From assembly GCA_016861165.1 (NCBI GenBank), contig BOKV01000003.1, forward strand, positions 116,877 to 180,876: a DNA stretch of 64,000 nt. The letters are read 5' to 3'. The notes under the pieces were generated by a model, which was not told where the DNA came from, ran no database searches, and worked only from the letters and a program-made list of their open reading frames with translations. How positions within the stretch are numbered: the stretch's first letter is position 1; every line of letters starts with the position of its first letter. The translations under genes were made by a program, and so were the position numbers. The stretch is from Alphaproteobacteria bacterium (GTDB lineage Bacteria; Pseudomonadota; Alphaproteobacteria; Rhizobiales; Rhizobiaceae). Below, piece after piece: positions 1 through 8,896 of this stretch.

Positions 1-434
1 TCGGCGCACATCTTGGTCTTGTTGTACTCGCTGATCGGCACGAGTTCGAGGTCCTCGGTGACCTGTTCCTCCTCCTTCACGCCATAGACGCTGCCCGAGG
101 AGGCGTAGAGGAACCGCCCGATGCCACTGCGCGCCGCCTTGTCGGCGAGCTGCATCGTGGCCAGGCAGCTCACCTCCCAGGTCAGCTTGGGATCGAGGTC
201 GCCGGCCGGATCGTTGGCGATCGACGACAGATGGATGATGGCGTCGACCCCGGTCAGGTCGATCTCGTCGGGATTGCGCACGTCGCCCTTGACGACGGTT
301 AGCGCGGGGTGCGGCCGCAGCCTATTGCCGAACCACTGGATGTCGAAGGCGACGACCTCATGGCCCTTTTCCAGGAGCTTCGGCACAAGGACCGTTCCCT
401 TGTAGCCGCAGGCTCCTGTAACGAAAACCTTCAT
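1..434 (-). CDS. NAD-dependent epimerase/dehydratase (3' end outside window)
   Basis: Extended short-chain dehydrogenase/reductase that would convert a nucleotide-sugar in the cytoplasm for surface polysaccharide synthesis. The N-terminus MKVFVTGACGYKGT carries the glycine-rich NAD(P)-binding loop (residues 7-13). A conserved SSGSVYG stretch holds the active-site serine and YNKTK is the catalytic YxxxK pair, so the nucleotide-binding half is complete. The C-terminal sugar-binding half is cut off by the left window edge. It follows the nucleotidyltransferase gene on the same strand after a 140-base gap and is probably in the same operon. The exact substrate (GDP-, ADP- or UDP-sugar) cannot be read from this fragment. 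Confidence 0.85.
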   Translation of the reverse strand, partial: MKVFVTGACGYKGTVLVPKLLEKGHEVVAFDIQWFGNRLRPHPALTVVKGDVRNPDEIDLTGVDAIIHLSSIANDPAGDLDPKLTWEVSCLATMQLADKAARSGIGRFLYASSGSVYGVKEEEQVTEDLELVPISEYNKTKMCA

Positions 435-574
435 CAGCAAAAAACTCCGAAAACCCGCCGGTGTCGCCCCGTTTCGCCATCCGGCAACCGCCCGCCCCGG
501 CCGCCAAAGCGCGCGGCAGCACTCGCCTTTTTGGCCCGCGATGTCAAGCCGGCCGGCAGGGGCCTGGCGGCACC

Positions 575-1294
575 TTATCGCCGCACCCGCGCCCGGTCCG
601 CCGGGAACTCGCGCTCGGCCGCCGCGAGGCTCTCGAGCGAGCCGATGTCGCGGTGGTAGCCGCCGGTTTCAACGGCCAGGATGCGGCCCACGAAGGTAGG
701 GATCACCTCGGTCGAGAAATCGACGAACGCCTTGCCGAGGCCGGCGATGAAGGCGGTCACCTCCGGCTCGCAGACATAGACGGCGGCGTTGGCGAGATTG
801 CCCGGCGGGTTCGCGACCTTCTCGTGGAAGGAGCGGACCACGCCGTCGCCGTCGAGGTCGAGGATGCCGCAGCTCTGCGGCATGTCGGTACGGAAGGCCA
901 GCATGCTCATGACGCAGGCGGGCGGACGCCCGGCATGGCGGCGAAGGAATTCGGCAACGTCGAAATCGGTGAGGTTGTCGGCGTGGGCGAGCAGGAACGG
1001 CCGGTCGCCCAGCCAGTCGCGGTTGGCGAGCACGGTGCCGGCCGTGCCGAGCAGTTCATCCTCGTGGACGAGATCGACGCGGTCGCGCCAAGGCGAGGCG
1101 GCGACATGCGACCTGACCGTATCGGCGAGCCAGTGGGTGTTGATCAGCACCCGCTCGATCCCGGCCGCAAACAGATGGTCCAGCCAGATGTCGAGCAGCG
1201 GCGTGGCATGGATGGGCACCAGGCATTTGGGCGTCGTCAGCGTCAGCGGTCGCAGCCTCGTGCCGAGTCCGGCCGCCAGCAGCAATGCGCGCAT
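575..1294 (-). CDS. Sugar-1-phosphate nucleotidyltransferase (HddC / mannose-1-P guanylyltransferase-like)
   Basis: A 239-residue nucleotidyltransferase that would activate a sugar 1-phosphate with an NTP to give an NDP-sugar. The N-terminal signature LLLAAGLGTRLRPLT followed by PKCLVPI is the NTP-binding motif of this family, and AHADN near residue 105 looks like the metal-binding aspartate region. The length is that of the short forms without a C-terminal hexapeptide domain. A strong GGGGAGG ribosome binding site precedes the ATG, and only 24 bases separate it from the upstream HldE-like gene, so the two are almost certainly cotranscribed. The pairing with a kinase/nucleotidyltransferase fusion and an epimerase suggests a heptose-like or related sugar; that is inference. 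Confidence 0.85.
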   Translation of the reverse strand: MRALLLAAGLGTRLRPLTLTTPKCLVPIHATPLLDIWLDHLFAAGIERVLINTHWLADTVRSHVAASPWRDRVDLVHEDELLGTAGTVLANRDWLGDRPFLLAHADNLTDFDVAEFLRRHAGRPPACVMSMLAFRTDMPQSCGILDLDGDGVVRSFHEKVANPPGNLANAAVYVCEPEVTAFIAGLGKAFVDFSTEVIPTFVGRILAVETGGYHRDIGSLESLAAAEREFPADRARVRR

Positions 1295-1318
1295 GTCAGC
1301 CTCCCCTGCCTGTCCGCG

Positions 1319-2797
1319 CTATTCGAAGTCCGGCTGGTTGAGCTCGGTCAGGATGTCGTCGACCTTCAGCGGCGAATTGCCGATGCGCGAAACCTGGCAG
1401 GCGGCGGCAACCGCGCCGAGATAGGCGCTGCGCCAGATGTCGGCGCCCGAGCACAGCGCCAGCGAGGCGGTGGCAAACAGGCTGTCGCCGGCGCCGGCCA
1501 CGTCGCGCGGGGCGCTGTTCATGGCTGGCAGCCGGTCGGTCATCTCCCCGCCGTCCTTGCCGCGCCCGTAGATCAGCATGCCCTCGCCGCCGAGCGTGAT
1601 GATGACGTTCTGCGCCTTCGACTTGGCGCTGAGGCTTTCGGCGAGAAAGGCGAGGCCCGACGAGGAATCCTGCATCGCCAGGCGCGCCTCGCGCTCGGTC
1701 GGGGTGATGAGCGAGGTGCCGATGAACCGCGAAATGTCGGAGAGCTGCGACGAGGCCTGGCTGTCGGCGGTGATGACGATACCGCGATCGCGCGCCATCA
1801 TCGTGATGCGGTCGACCAGCGGTTGCGGCAGGCAGCCATAATTGAAGTCGGAGAACATGAGGACATCGGTTTCGGGCAGCACCTCCTCGACCCGGCGGGC
1901 GATGCGCTGGACGATTTCCTCGCTGATGGCGTGCTGGCGCAGGTGGTTGACGCGCAGCAGCGTCTTGTTGTGGGCGCGGTAGCGCCGCTTGCGCGTCGTC
2001 GGTCGGGTCTCGTCGGTGAAGGCGTGCACCTCCACGCCCATCGACTTCAGCGAGCCGCAGGCAAATTCGGCAGTCTCGTCAGCCCCGAACACCGAAACGA
2101 AGCGGGTCCTGGCGCCGAGATTGTGGGCATGAGCGGCGACCACGCCGGCGCCGCCGACGAAGGTCTTGGTCTCGATCGGCGTAACGACGATGGTCGGGTC
2201 CTCCTGCGACATGCCGAGCGGGTCGCAGGTCACGTAGTCATCGATGATGATGTCGCCGATCACGGTGACGCGGATTTCCCTGAACTGCGCGAGGATGGCG
2301 CGCAGCGCGTCCATGTCGAAGCGGTGGCGGGTCGGGAAGTTGCGCGGCTTGTTGATCGTCGAGAACAGCGTGTCGAAGTATTCTCGATGCAGAAGGTCGG
2401 TCGAGGCGAAGCGCATTTCACCCGACGAAAAGATCAGCTTGCCGCCATAGCCGGCGACAATGGCGGCCTCGACGTTGTCGCGGTGCTCGAACTCCTTGCC
2501 CTTGACGACGAAGTCGGGCTTCAGCCGGGCGACGAAAGCGCCGACGGGCTCGCTGAGCAGCACCGCGTGACCGACCATGGACAGCGCCTTGACGCCTTCA
2601 AGCCGAACCGGACCGGGCACGGTGACGCCCGACGTGCCGTCCGGATTGAGCCCGACCACCACCGTGTCGGCGAGGTCGGCGGCAAAGCGCAACAGGCGCA
2701 GGTGGCCGGGGTGAAGAACGTTGAAGTTGCCGGAGACGAAGGCGATGCGCTTCTTGGGCCCGACGGAACCCATGATCTTTTCGACGCTCGCCTGCAT
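1319..2797 (-). CDS. HldE-like bifunctional protein, nucleotidyltransferase domain first, PfkB kinase domain second
   Basis: A 492-residue cytoplasmic protein with two enzyme domains. Residues about 17-150 are a cytidylyltransferase-type fold with the HPGH signature (FNVLHPGHLRLL). Residues about 165-490 are a PfkB-family carbohydrate kinase, with GGAG near the substrate site, the ITPTEREAR stretch and the C-terminal GAGDS motif containing the catalytic aspartate. E. coli HldE, which makes ADP-heptose precursors, has the same two domains in the opposite order. The neighbours are a sugar nucleotidyltransferase and an epimerase, which supports a role in phosphorylating and nucleotidylating a sugar for LPS or exopolysaccharide. 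The true substrate is not determinable from sequence alone. Confidence 0.8.
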   Translation of the reverse strand: MQASVEKIMGSVGPKKRIAFVSGNFNVLHPGHLRLLRFAADLADTVVVGLNPDGTSGVTVPGPVRLEGVKALSMVGHAVLLSEPVGAFVARLKPDFVVKGKEFEHRDNVEAAIVAGYGGKLIFSSGEMRFASTDLLHREYFDTLFSTINKPRNFPTRHRFDMDALRAILAQFREIRVTVIGDIIIDDYVTCDPLGMSQEDPTIVVTPIETKTFVGGAGVVAAHAHNLGARTRFVSVFGADETAEFACGSLKSMGVEVHAFTDETRPTTRKRRYRAHNKTLLRVNHLRQHAISEEIVQRIARRVEEVLPETDVLMFSDFNYGCLPQPLVDRITMMARDRGIVITADSQASSQLSDISRFIGTSLITPTEREARLAMQDSSSGLAFLAESLSAKSKAQNVIITLGGEGMLIYGRGKDGGEMTDRLPAMNSAPRDVAGAGDSLFATASLALCSGADIWRSAYLGAVAAACQVSRIGNSPLKVDDILTELNQPDFE

Positions 2798-3202
2798 GCT
2801 GCCCTCTCGGCCAGGATTCTCGTGAGGTGGAAAGCAGGTCGCCCAGGCGGACCGTTCGCTGTGTCAACGAGCGCGGCCCGCCGGCCGGCGGGCCCGCGGC
2901 CGCCACGTCCTTAGCGGCGCGATCGGGCGAAATCAAGGAGCCCGCCCCCGCAGGCACAGAGCGGATGAGGGGTGGACCAATGTCCGCGCCCCCTTTCGTG
3001 CCCAGCCACCGCGCCAACACCGCGCCACGAAACCGTTGCCGCCCGTGGCCAAATCCGTTAGAGCAGCCGCGGCCGCGGTCCGACCGTCGCGGGGCATCGA
3101 GGCGCGTCGTCGGGGTCGCATGTTGCGGCGGCCGGCGACCTGGCGGGGCGATGACCGGCCACGACAACCTTCGAGCGACACCACGGAACGGATCAGGCCG
3201 GC
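2798..3202. other. Divergent intergenic region with a 20-base GC palindrome
   Basis: This 405-base gap separates the minus-strand sugar-activation genes from the plus-strand glycosyltransferase, so it should hold both promoters. A perfect self-complementary 20-mer (GGCCCGCCGG followed by its complement) lies at 2875-2894; it could be an operator or a chance GC palindrome. I saw no convincing -35/-10 pair and no supported gene. Confidence 0.4.
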
Positions 3203-4258
3203 ATGGCGGACGAGCAGCACAACAGATCGCGGCTGTCGGTAGTGATGCCGAACTACAACCACGGCCGGTTCATCGGCGCCGCGCTCGGCGCGGTGCTGGC
3301 CCAGACCCGGCCGGCCGACGAGATCATCGTCATTGACGACGCCTCCGAGGACGATAGCGTCGATATCGTCGCCAGGCTGGCGGCCGGCCGCGACAATCTG
3401 ACCCTCGTGCGCCGCAAGCGGCGTGGTGGCGCCGTCAGCGCGCTCAACGAGGGGCTCGAACGCGCCACCGGCGATGTCGTCGCATTCCCCGCCGCCGACG
3501 ACATGCTGCTGCCGGACTTCCTGGCCGAGACCGCGGCGATGATGGAGCGCTTCCCTGATGCCCCCTTCTGTTCGGCCTGCGTCGCCATGATCGATGCCGA
3601 GGGCGGGACGCTCGGCACCCGCCCGGTATTGCGACCGATGCGCGCGAGCGGTTACGCCCGCGCCGCCGAGGCGAGCGCCATGCTGGGGCGCGGCGACAAC
3701 TTCTTCCTCGGCCATGTGACGCTCTACCGGCGCGCGCGGGTCGTCGAACTGGGTGGCTTCGACGCCAGCCTCGGCGCGGCCACCGACGCCATGCTGCAGC
3801 GGCGGCTGGCCGTCCGCTGGGGCTTTGCCTTCATTCCGAAGGTGCTCGGCTGCTGGCGCATGCACGGTGCCAACTATTCGGTCGGCTCGGTCGGCGCGCC
3901 CGACAGCCTCGACCGGCTGATCGAAGCCTGCCAGCGCGTGATCTCCGCCGAACCGCCCGGCCTTTTCCCGCAAGGCTATGGCGAACTGTTCGAGCGCCGC
4001 ATGCGCTTCTTCGCCGCCCGCCAGGCGCTGGTCCAGCATGGCGGCGGCGCTTCCGCCGACGAGCTCGCCACCATCCTGCGGCTGGCGCGGGCGACGCCAT
4101 TGGACCGCCTGGCGCTGCAAATGTTCCGCTACCTCGGCTCCGCGTCGGTCGCGCTTTCGCTGGGCTGGCTGGCCATGCGGTTGCGACCGCTGGCGCTGAC
4201 CTGGCTTGGATCGGAATACCTCCATCGCGCCTTTGCGCGCGGCCCCCATTCGGCCTGA
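3203..4258 (+). CDS. Glycosyltransferase family 2 protein
   Basis: A 351-residue GT-A fold transferase that would add a sugar from an NDP donor to a growing glycan at the cytoplasmic face of the membrane. The start RLSVVMPNYNHGRFI is the typical family 2 beginning, DDASEDDS marks the nucleotide-binding aspartates, and PAADDMLLPDFL contains the metal-binding DxD-like motif. There is no long transmembrane domain, only a moderately hydrophobic C-terminus (ALTWLGSEYL). Composition is high-GC like the core genome, unlike the genes that follow. It stands divergent from the sugar-activation operon and lies just outside the lower-GC block starting near 4.4 kb. Confidence 0.85.
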   Translation: MADEQHNRSRLSVVMPNYNHGRFIGAALGAVLAQTRPADEIIVIDDASEDDSVDIVARLAAGRDNLTLVRRKRRGGAVSALNEGLERATGDVVAFPAADDMLLPDFLAETAAMMERFPDAPFCSACVAMIDAEGGTLGTRPVLRPMRASGYARAAEASAMLGRGDNFFLGHVTLYRRARVVELGGFDASLGAATDAMLQRRLAVRWGFAFIPKVLGCWRMHGANYSVGSVGAPDSLDRLIEACQRVISAEPPGLFPQGYGELFERRMRFFAARQALVQHGGGASADELATILRLARATPLDRLALQMFRYLGSASVALSLGWLAMRLRPLALTWLGSEYLHRAFARGPHSA

Positions 4259-4510
4259 AAACGGGTGGGCGCGGGCCTCCTTCGCGCATTTCCGGGCTGT
4301 CACAAGCCGGACGCGGGGGGCACTTCTGCCGTGGGGGCATCATTGGCGACGCTTGCCCGCTTCAAACCGGCTGGATCTCTCCGCCGGCCGGGTTGACCGG
4401 GTTGCAGGTCATGTCGCTTCCATATACAGCACCGGAATCGCGAGCTCCCGGCCAGGCTCGCGGGTGTCGTGGCCTGAAGTGCAACTGTCAGTTCGGAGCG
4501 CCGTTAGCGT

Positions 4511-5401
4511 ATGGCGGTATTGATCATCGGCGGGACCGGCACCGTTGGCAGCGCCTTGGCTGAGGCCCTGGGCAAGCAACAGGCCATCACCACATCTCGT
4601 TTGCCCATGGATGGGCATGTTCTGTTCGACCCCGTGCGCGACTCAATCGCCCGCATCGTCCACGAGACACAGCCCGTCACGCACGTCGTTCTGGCCTACG
4701 GCATTGCCGGTGTCGGCCGCTGCGCCGTGGATCCGGACGGCACTGCGCAAGTGAACGTCAGATCGGTACTGCGTTTGGCCGATGAGGCGCGGTCGATGGG
4801 GCTATGTCCTGTGTTTCTCTCGTCGGATTACGTGTTCGACGGCACGAAAGGTGGCTGGCGGGAGACCGATCGGACCTCGCCTGTCAACGAGTATGGTCGG
4901 CAGAAACTCGCCGTCGAACGAGAGATCGGTGAGGGCACGCTCGTCGTTCGGCTTTCGCGGGTGATCGGCGATTTGCTCCGCCGCCGCTGCGTCCTGTTCG
5001 ATTGGGTGCGCGCAAGCGGCGAATCCCAAAAGATCCGTTGCGCCACGGATCAATGGTTTTCGCCCATCGCCGCGGCGGACGCGGGGCGGATTCTCGCCAC
5101 CCTGATACGGTCTGACACGCGCGGCCTCGTGCACCTCGCGGGCCCCGAGGCGACCAGTCGGTTCGCGCTCTACGGGCGGCTGCTGCGCTTGGCAGGTTCA
5201 CTTGGTGTGGCCGAACTTCCTCCCGCCCAACCCTGCCTCCTGAGTGACATTCCTAGCCCCGAACCGCATCCACTCGACACGACGCTCTCCATCGAGCTGC
5301 TCGAGCAGTTGGTTCGGCCGGATTTCAGCCCGCTCGACACCACGATCAGGCAAGTATTGCAGGCACCCGCGGCGGGGTCCAGCTCGGCTTCGGTCGACTA
5401 G
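4511..5401 (+). CDS. RmlD-like sugar nucleotide reductase (NAD(P)-dependent)
   Basis: A 296-residue extended SDR resembling dTDP-4-dehydrorhamnose reductase (RmlD), which completes activated deoxysugars. It shows the dinucleotide loop IIGGTGTVGSAL at the N-terminus, the FLSSDYVFDG active-site serine stretch and the YGRQK catalytic YxxxK. The C-terminal part keeps the DQWFSPI segment typical of this group. Its stop overlaps that of the convergent sulfotransferase-like gene by four bases. Codon use is more AT-tolerant than in flanking core genes, consistent with acquisition together with the next four genes. A reductase of another 4-keto sugar is equally possible. Confidence 0.8.
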   Translation: MAVLIIGGTGTVGSALAEALGKQQAITTSRLPMDGHVLFDPVRDSIARIVHETQPVTHVVLAYGIAGVGRCAVDPDGTAQVNVRSVLRLADEARSMGLCPVFLSSDYVFDGTKGGWRETDRTSPVNEYGRQKLAVEREIGEGTLVVRLSRVIGDLLRRRCVLFDWVRASGESQKIRCATDQWFSPIAAADAGRILATLIRSDTRGLVHLAGPEATSRFALYGRLLRLAGSLGVAELPPAQPCLLSDIPSPEPHPLDTTLSIELLEQLVRPDFSPLDTTIRQVLQAPAAGSSSASVD

Positions 5402-6792
5402 GCGGAGGCCACGTGTCTGGTCAACAGCCCAGTCAAAACAGCCGGATCAACAGGCGGCGTGAGCGGACCGAGCAACTCGAAGAAGCGACGGTCAAGCGTG
5501 CGTTCAAGCCAAGCTTCGGCCTTGTCCAGAATGGCCTGATCGTTCGACCTGATAAAGACATTGGGGACCGATAGATAACGACGTGGGATGGTCGAGTACA
5601 GTATTCCATACAGTGGTGACGTTGCCTTCGCGGTCTTGCCTGACAGATCAGCGTACAAGCCTTCCGCGCGCGGATCCGCGTCTGAGGGCCAGTCATAACC
5701 GAGCGAGTTGCAGAGTTCGCGATAGCCAGTCTCCTCCATACGCGACAGCATCTTCCGTGTAAAATAGTGATGTTTGGGTTTACCAGGCTGATAAAGGTGT
5801 TCCTCGCCGGCCGGCGTGAGCGCCTTGAAGCCAGTCTGCTCCCAGATTTCTCTTGCCGTAGTACTGGATACGGGCATGCCCAAATACCGTGCTATCCTGC
5901 GGATCGTGTCCACGGGTTGCGCGATCAGCTCCTCGTAGCGCACAAGACCATCTCGATACCGTTCGGGCACGGCGGCAACCATAGCAAGAAAATCATAGAC
6001 GCTCTTCTGCCGCGTCTCAAGCCACCTGTCGTTTGCGATGGCCAGCTCGGGCGGTCGCATCGCCTTGGCAGCAATCGATGCGATCGTGTCGAGCGGGTGG
6101 CGAATGGCAAAGAACCAAGTGTAGCCTAGCCGGTCAAACAGCTCGCGCAGCCGGGCATCAGGGGGGGCATGTGCGCCGTAGTTTTGCCCTACATAGCCGC
6201 AATAAGGAACGTTGTTGACCGAGACGAAACGGCCGTCGCTCCACGCGATCCGCATCGTAACAGCTTCCGATTGAGCCGAAGCGATCACGCAGTCATTGGC
6301 GCCGAGGTAGTCGCGGAGAGATTCCATGGCCTGCGTCAGCAGAAACGAATGACGCATGGCAAGCCGATGCGTCGCGCTGGAGATATCGTCCGTCCTGCAC
6401 CCTCCGTGGCTTTCCTGAATGCGGGAAAGGATCGTTCCGAGCAATATGTTGCCGGCGCCCTGATAGCCAACGCATGCGAAGCGGCCGGGGAAAGACACAG
6501 GCCAGCCAACTGCGGCGACGACTGGATCGATCAACTCGGCTTCGGGGAACAGCTCGGCTGCCCGGCAGAAATGACTGAAATGAGGATAGCGCTGGTCGAA
6601 TGGCGTTACGACCACAATTTTGGCGCCCGGGGTGACGTGCGAGGAAGGGACGACCGGGAACAAATCCCCTGACGCGAAATGCGCGCGGCCGTTCCTGGGA
6701 TCGACCACGATCTGCATGTCGGGCCAAGCAGTCGCCAAGGCCTGCCGGATGTCCGGCCCCAACTCCCCGCTGATGAATGCATATGTCGGCAT
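5398..6792 (-). CDS. Sulfotransferase-like protein
   Basis: I chose the ATG at 6792 (MPTYAFISGEL) because a GAGG ribosome binding site lies about 9 bases upstream; an in-frame start at 6891 would add 33 unlikely residues. The resulting 464-residue protein has GYQGAGNILLGT, a P-loop-like 5'-phosphosulfate-binding segment near residue 110; RHPLDTIAS, the 3'-phosphate-binding RxxxxxxxS motif of PAPS-dependent sulfotransferases; and VRYEELIAQP, a conserved family segment. It would transfer sulfate to a glycan or lipid acceptor. The neighbouring methyltransferases and RmlD-like gene point to polysaccharide decoration. The N-terminal 100 residues are not recognised. Confidence 0.65.
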   Translation of the reverse strand: MPTYAFISGELGPDIRQALATAWPDMQIVVDPRNGRAHFASGDLFPVVPSSHVTPGAKIVVVTPFDQRYPHFSHFCRAAELFPEAELIDPVVAAVGWPVSFPGRFACVGYQGAGNILLGTILSRIQESHGGCRTDDISSATHRLAMRHSFLLTQAMESLRDYLGANDCVIASAQSEAVTMRIAWSDGRFVSVNNVPYCGYVGQNYGAHAPPDARLRELFDRLGYTWFFAIRHPLDTIASIAAKAMRPPELAIANDRWLETRQKSVYDFLAMVAAVPERYRDGLVRYEELIAQPVDTIRRIARYLGMPVSSTTAREIWEQTGFKALTPAGEEHLYQPGKPKHHYFTRKMLSRMEETGYRELCNSLGYDWPSDADPRAEGLYADLSGKTAKATSPLYGILYSTIPRRYLSVPNVFIRSNDQAILDKAEAWLERTLDRRFFELLGPLTPPVDPAVLTGLLTRHVASA

Positions 6793-6914
6793 GCGGCTAA
6801 CCTCGATAACGGGTGTTCGCGAACCCACTGTCCAACGCCATCTATCTGGTCCACCGTCCACTGAGCGGAAAAGAGAGCGTCGAGATGGCATCGTGTGCGT
6901 AGAAGGCCGGGTGC

Positions 6915-8864
6915 TTACCGGATAGCTCTGCGTGCGATGCTGACCACCTTGCCGCGAATGGATTTCCTCAAATTGGCCAAGGCGCGCTGCATATGGTAGG
7001 CATAAAATCGGTAGCGCTCGCGCTTGTCCAGCGCCGGCTGGAGCAGGTCATATGTGGTCTCACCCTGCGGACCACTTGTGACCTTGCGCTTGTGTGCGTA
7101 TTTGACCAAGCTGTCGGCGAAGCCGGCCACCGCACGCTCGGCCGCCGCCAGATCGGGATCTCCGACCGAACCGGCAGGCAACAGTCTTACCGGATGTGAT
7201 ACCTGCGTCAGGTGAAAATTGAGCGCCCACGGTATGTTCACCCAATCCTTCAGCCCCGCCAGCCGTCGCCGACGGCCGGCTCCGGTCCGAATGGGCTCAC
7301 CTTGCGTATACTCCATCGGTGTCAGTGTCACGATCAACCCGGATGCGATGGAGTCGAGAACGGCAACATCGCTCCAGCCCTTGATGTGATTCAGCGGAAA
7401 CTTCCAGTCGATCGTCGCAGTGATCCGCGAGGCACGGTTCGCAATTCGAATGGCGATCGGATGCATGACCGTCCAGCGGCCCACATAGCCGTTCTCGAAA
7501 CGCCACAGGATCTGCGCCGGGAATCGATGAGCCAGGCCTTTCGGATTGTTGATGGTAAATGCCCTCGTCAGCTGGTGCTCGTGCCGAAGTGCCAATTCGA
7601 GGACCTCGGGCCCGCTTAGATCAAACAGGCCGGCACTGCCCACTTCGGCCCCGAAACTTTCCTCCACCACCCGCAACGCAGGAGCGAGGACAACACGCTT
7701 TGTTTGGGTCAAGCGTTTGATTTCATGGAATACTTCTCGCGAAAAAAAGCAGTCTGACGTCAGGAATATGTAGACGTCATCAACCTTCGCCTCACGCAGC
7801 GCAATATTGTAGCTCTCGGTCAGTCGCTCATAAGCGGGGCGGCCGGCCAGCGAGTCGGCCGCGACCAGCCGGGTCTTGACGATCTTGCTCAGTTCCCTGA
7901 ATTCCCTGGAAGCGGCGAGCAGCTTGCTCCCCTCCGAATCCGTCACCACCATGTACTCGATGTTGCTTCGTTCATCGAAGGCGATGCATTGGCTCTGCAA
8001 CTGGTTGCGCAACGCGATTTCAACGAACTGCCCGATGAAGTCCCGCCCCCAGACGGGCAGGACGATCTTGTAGCGGGCGCTGCTTCTCGCCGCTGCCGTG
8101 GCCTGGCTGTAGTGGCGCCCAGACAGCGGCAGAGAATTGACCTCGACGCGGGAATGACTGCCGACATCGGCGCGCGGCGAATATTCGCCATCGCGCAGTT
8201 CAAAGTAATAACGCCCGTCAAACGGCGTCACGAAGGCAGTGTACTTGGTCTTCCGATATATTGCGAACACTGCCACATTTTCGATCGCGGCCACGCCGTT
8301 TTCCGCCAGGAACTGATCAGTGTAGGGATAGAGTTCCTCGCCTATATTGTAATAAAGTCCAAGTACGTCGTAGTCATTTGCCGCAGCAGTGTCGAGAAAA
8401 AATGACGGATGATAATTGAAGAACGAGTGATTCTGATAACCCTGCGAGGGCAGCGCATGAATGATCAGGCCGCCCACCTTCGCCAGCTTGTGCACATTCT
8501 CGAAGCAGCGAAACTGGTCGAATGCATGTTCAGTCGTACCGTGGTTGGTTACCAAGTCAAAGGTCTTGGTGAAGTGATAGGTAGTGTCCAGCGGCTTGTT
8601 CAAGTCGAATACGTGGGCATCGTTGGCGCCGTCCAGATCAATGCATTCGTATTCGGTCAATCCCAGCGCAGCGTAAAAGTCGCGCGGCTTGGTAATGGTG
8701 TCGACGTTGATTGATGGGAAATACGACCGAATTGCAGCATGCGCCGCCGGCAAGTTTGGAGCAAACTCCTGACTGCCCAGCTCGATTACAGATCGACGGC
8801 CACGTAGATACCCATCCTCCTCTATAAACTTCATCAACTCGAGCGCTTGTACTCCGATTCCCAT
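6915..8864 (-). CDS. Two-domain protein: SAM methyltransferase-like N-terminus plus glycosyltransferase-like C-terminus
   Basis: A 649-residue soluble protein. Residues about 20-190 look like a class I SAM-dependent methyltransferase: SVIELGSQEF resembles motif I, CIDLDG motif II, and LAKVGGLIIHALP the post-motif segment. From about residue 275 (KIVLPVWGRDF) there is a second domain with an alternating alpha/beta pattern and a VYIFLTSDCFFS segment whose Ser-Asp could act like a DxD, suggesting a GT-A glycosyltransferase; this second assignment is weak. The gene is in the lower-GC block with two other methyltransferases and a sulfotransferase, so glycan modification is the likely role. Acceptor and donor are unknown. 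Confidence 0.55.
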   Translation of the reverse strand: MGIGVQALELMKFIEEDGYLRGRRSVIELGSQEFAPNLPAAHAAIRSYFPSINVDTITKPRDFYAALGLTEYECIDLDGANDAHVFDLNKPLDTTYHFTKTFDLVTNHGTTEHAFDQFRCFENVHKLAKVGGLIIHALPSQGYQNHSFFNYHPSFFLDTAAANDYDVLGLYYNIGEELYPYTDQFLAENGVAAIENVAVFAIYRKTKYTAFVTPFDGRYYFELRDGEYSPRADVGSHSRVEVNSLPLSGRHYSQATAAARSSARYKIVLPVWGRDFIGQFVEIALRNQLQSQCIAFDERSNIEYMVVTDSEGSKLLAASREFRELSKIVKTRLVAADSLAGRPAYERLTESYNIALREAKVDDVYIFLTSDCFFSREVFHEIKRLTQTKRVVLAPALRVVEESFGAEVGSAGLFDLSGPEVLELALRHEHQLTRAFTINNPKGLAHRFPAQILWRFENGYVGRWTVMHPIAIRIANRASRITATIDWKFPLNHIKGWSDVAVLDSIASGLIVTLTPMEYTQGEPIRTGAGRRRRLAGLKDWVNIPWALNFHLTQVSHPVRLLPAGSVGDPDLAAAERAVAGFADSLVKYAHKRKVTSGPQGETTYDLLQPALDKRERYRFYAYHMQRALANLRKSIRGKVVSIARRAIR

Positions 8865-8896
8865 GGGTATTCCTTTGATACTTGGACAGCAATCGG

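Noticed and set aside
461..2914. Plus-strand frame of 817 codons opposite the nucleotidyltransferase and HldE-like genes
   Set aside because: Antisense shadow in GC-rich DNA; both minus-strand proteins carry catalytic motifs.
4393..4428. TTGACC ... TATACA as a promoter for the RmlD-like gene
   Set aside because: The spacer is 24 bases; the alternative TTGCAG gives 15 bases. Either is outside the usual range, so I did not annotate it.
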